DNA from: an uncultured Angelakisella sp.
GTDB taxonomy: Bacteria > Bacillota > Clostridia > Oscillospirales > Ruminococcaceae
Assembly (NCBI GenBank): GCA_947564495.1
Contig: CANOCD010000061.1
Coordinates: forward strand, 1 to 6,784
Direction of reading: 5' to 3'
DNA: 6,784 nt
The notes under the pieces are model-generated. The model made no database searches. It was not told the DNA's origin and worked only from the letters and a program-made list of their open reading frames with translations. Shown in pieces: positions 6,725 through 6,784 of this stretch. Each line of letters begins with the position of its first letter. Position 1 is the first letter of the stretch. The position numbers and the translations under genes were made by a program.

Positions 6725-6766
6725 AAAAAAGCCGCCGGGCAGGGCGGAATGGGTCCTGTCCGGCGG
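6725..6766 (-). terminator. Rho-independent terminator of an upstream minus-strand gene
   Basis: On the minus strand a 7-bp stem (6760-6766 with 6732-6738, CCGCCGG/CCGGCGG) continues past one mismatch into a further 4 bp (6755-6758 with 6740-6743). It is followed by a run of six T (complement of 6725-6730). The plus strand lacks a T-tract after the stem, so it serves leftward transcription. The gene it ends lies mostly or wholly beyond 6784. A TAG on the minus strand at 6783-6781 could be its stop but cannot be verified. Confidence 0.82.
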
Positions 6767-6784
6767 GGAAGTTATATGGCCTAT

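Overview
The window is strongly GC-rich, with GC-ending codons throughout the genes. It looks like ordinary chromosomal housekeeping sequence from a Gram-positive, Clostridia-type bacterium. The adjacent pth-mfd pair is typical of Firmicutes, and the chemoreceptor carries the Clostridia-style signalling domain. The high GC and the protein style suggest the Oscillospiraceae/Oscillospirales group (Flavonifractor- or Oscillibacter-like), but I infer that from resemblance only and cannot confirm a genus.

Layout, left to right. The last 21 codons of a plus-strand gene end at 67, followed by an intrinsic terminator (85-119). The AT-richer stretch 120-356 holds a perfect 12-bp palindrome, an exact-consensus sigma-A promoter (TTGACA, 17-bp spacer, TATAAT) and a leader of about 165 nt. 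That leader can fold into a long imperfect hairpin (202-289), followed by a GC hairpin with five U. A methyl-accepting chemotaxis receptor (357-2330, plus) comes next. It converges on the minus-strand genes and shares with them a long hairpin with T-tracts on both sides (2345-2396). On the minus strand, mfd (transcription-repair coupling factor, 5874 to 2416) lies directly downstream of pth (peptidyl-tRNA hydrolase, 6557 to 5871). The stop codon of pth overlaps the start of mfd (ATGA). A near-consensus promoter (6676-6704) drives the pair after a leader of about 110 nt with two hairpins. Behind the promoter lies the terminator of an upstream minus-strand gene (6725-6766). The last 18 bases hold nothing I can assign.

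How it works together. pth and mfd form a two-gene transcription unit of housekeeping functions: recycling of stalled peptidyl-tRNA, and rescue of stalled RNA polymerase with recruitment of nucleotide excision repair. The chemoreceptor is a separate single-gene unit with no other chemotaxis gene nearby.

The proteins are of known families. The least explained part is the chemoreceptor leader. Bases 265-274 are exactly complementary to 337-346, which overlaps the Shine-Dalgarno sequence. The same bases form part of the right arm of the long hairpin. This gives two mutually exclusive folds, as expected of a riboswitch-like or trans-regulated leader, and I do not recognise it as a known riboswitch class. 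No mobile element, CRISPR array, tRNA or rRNA is visible.
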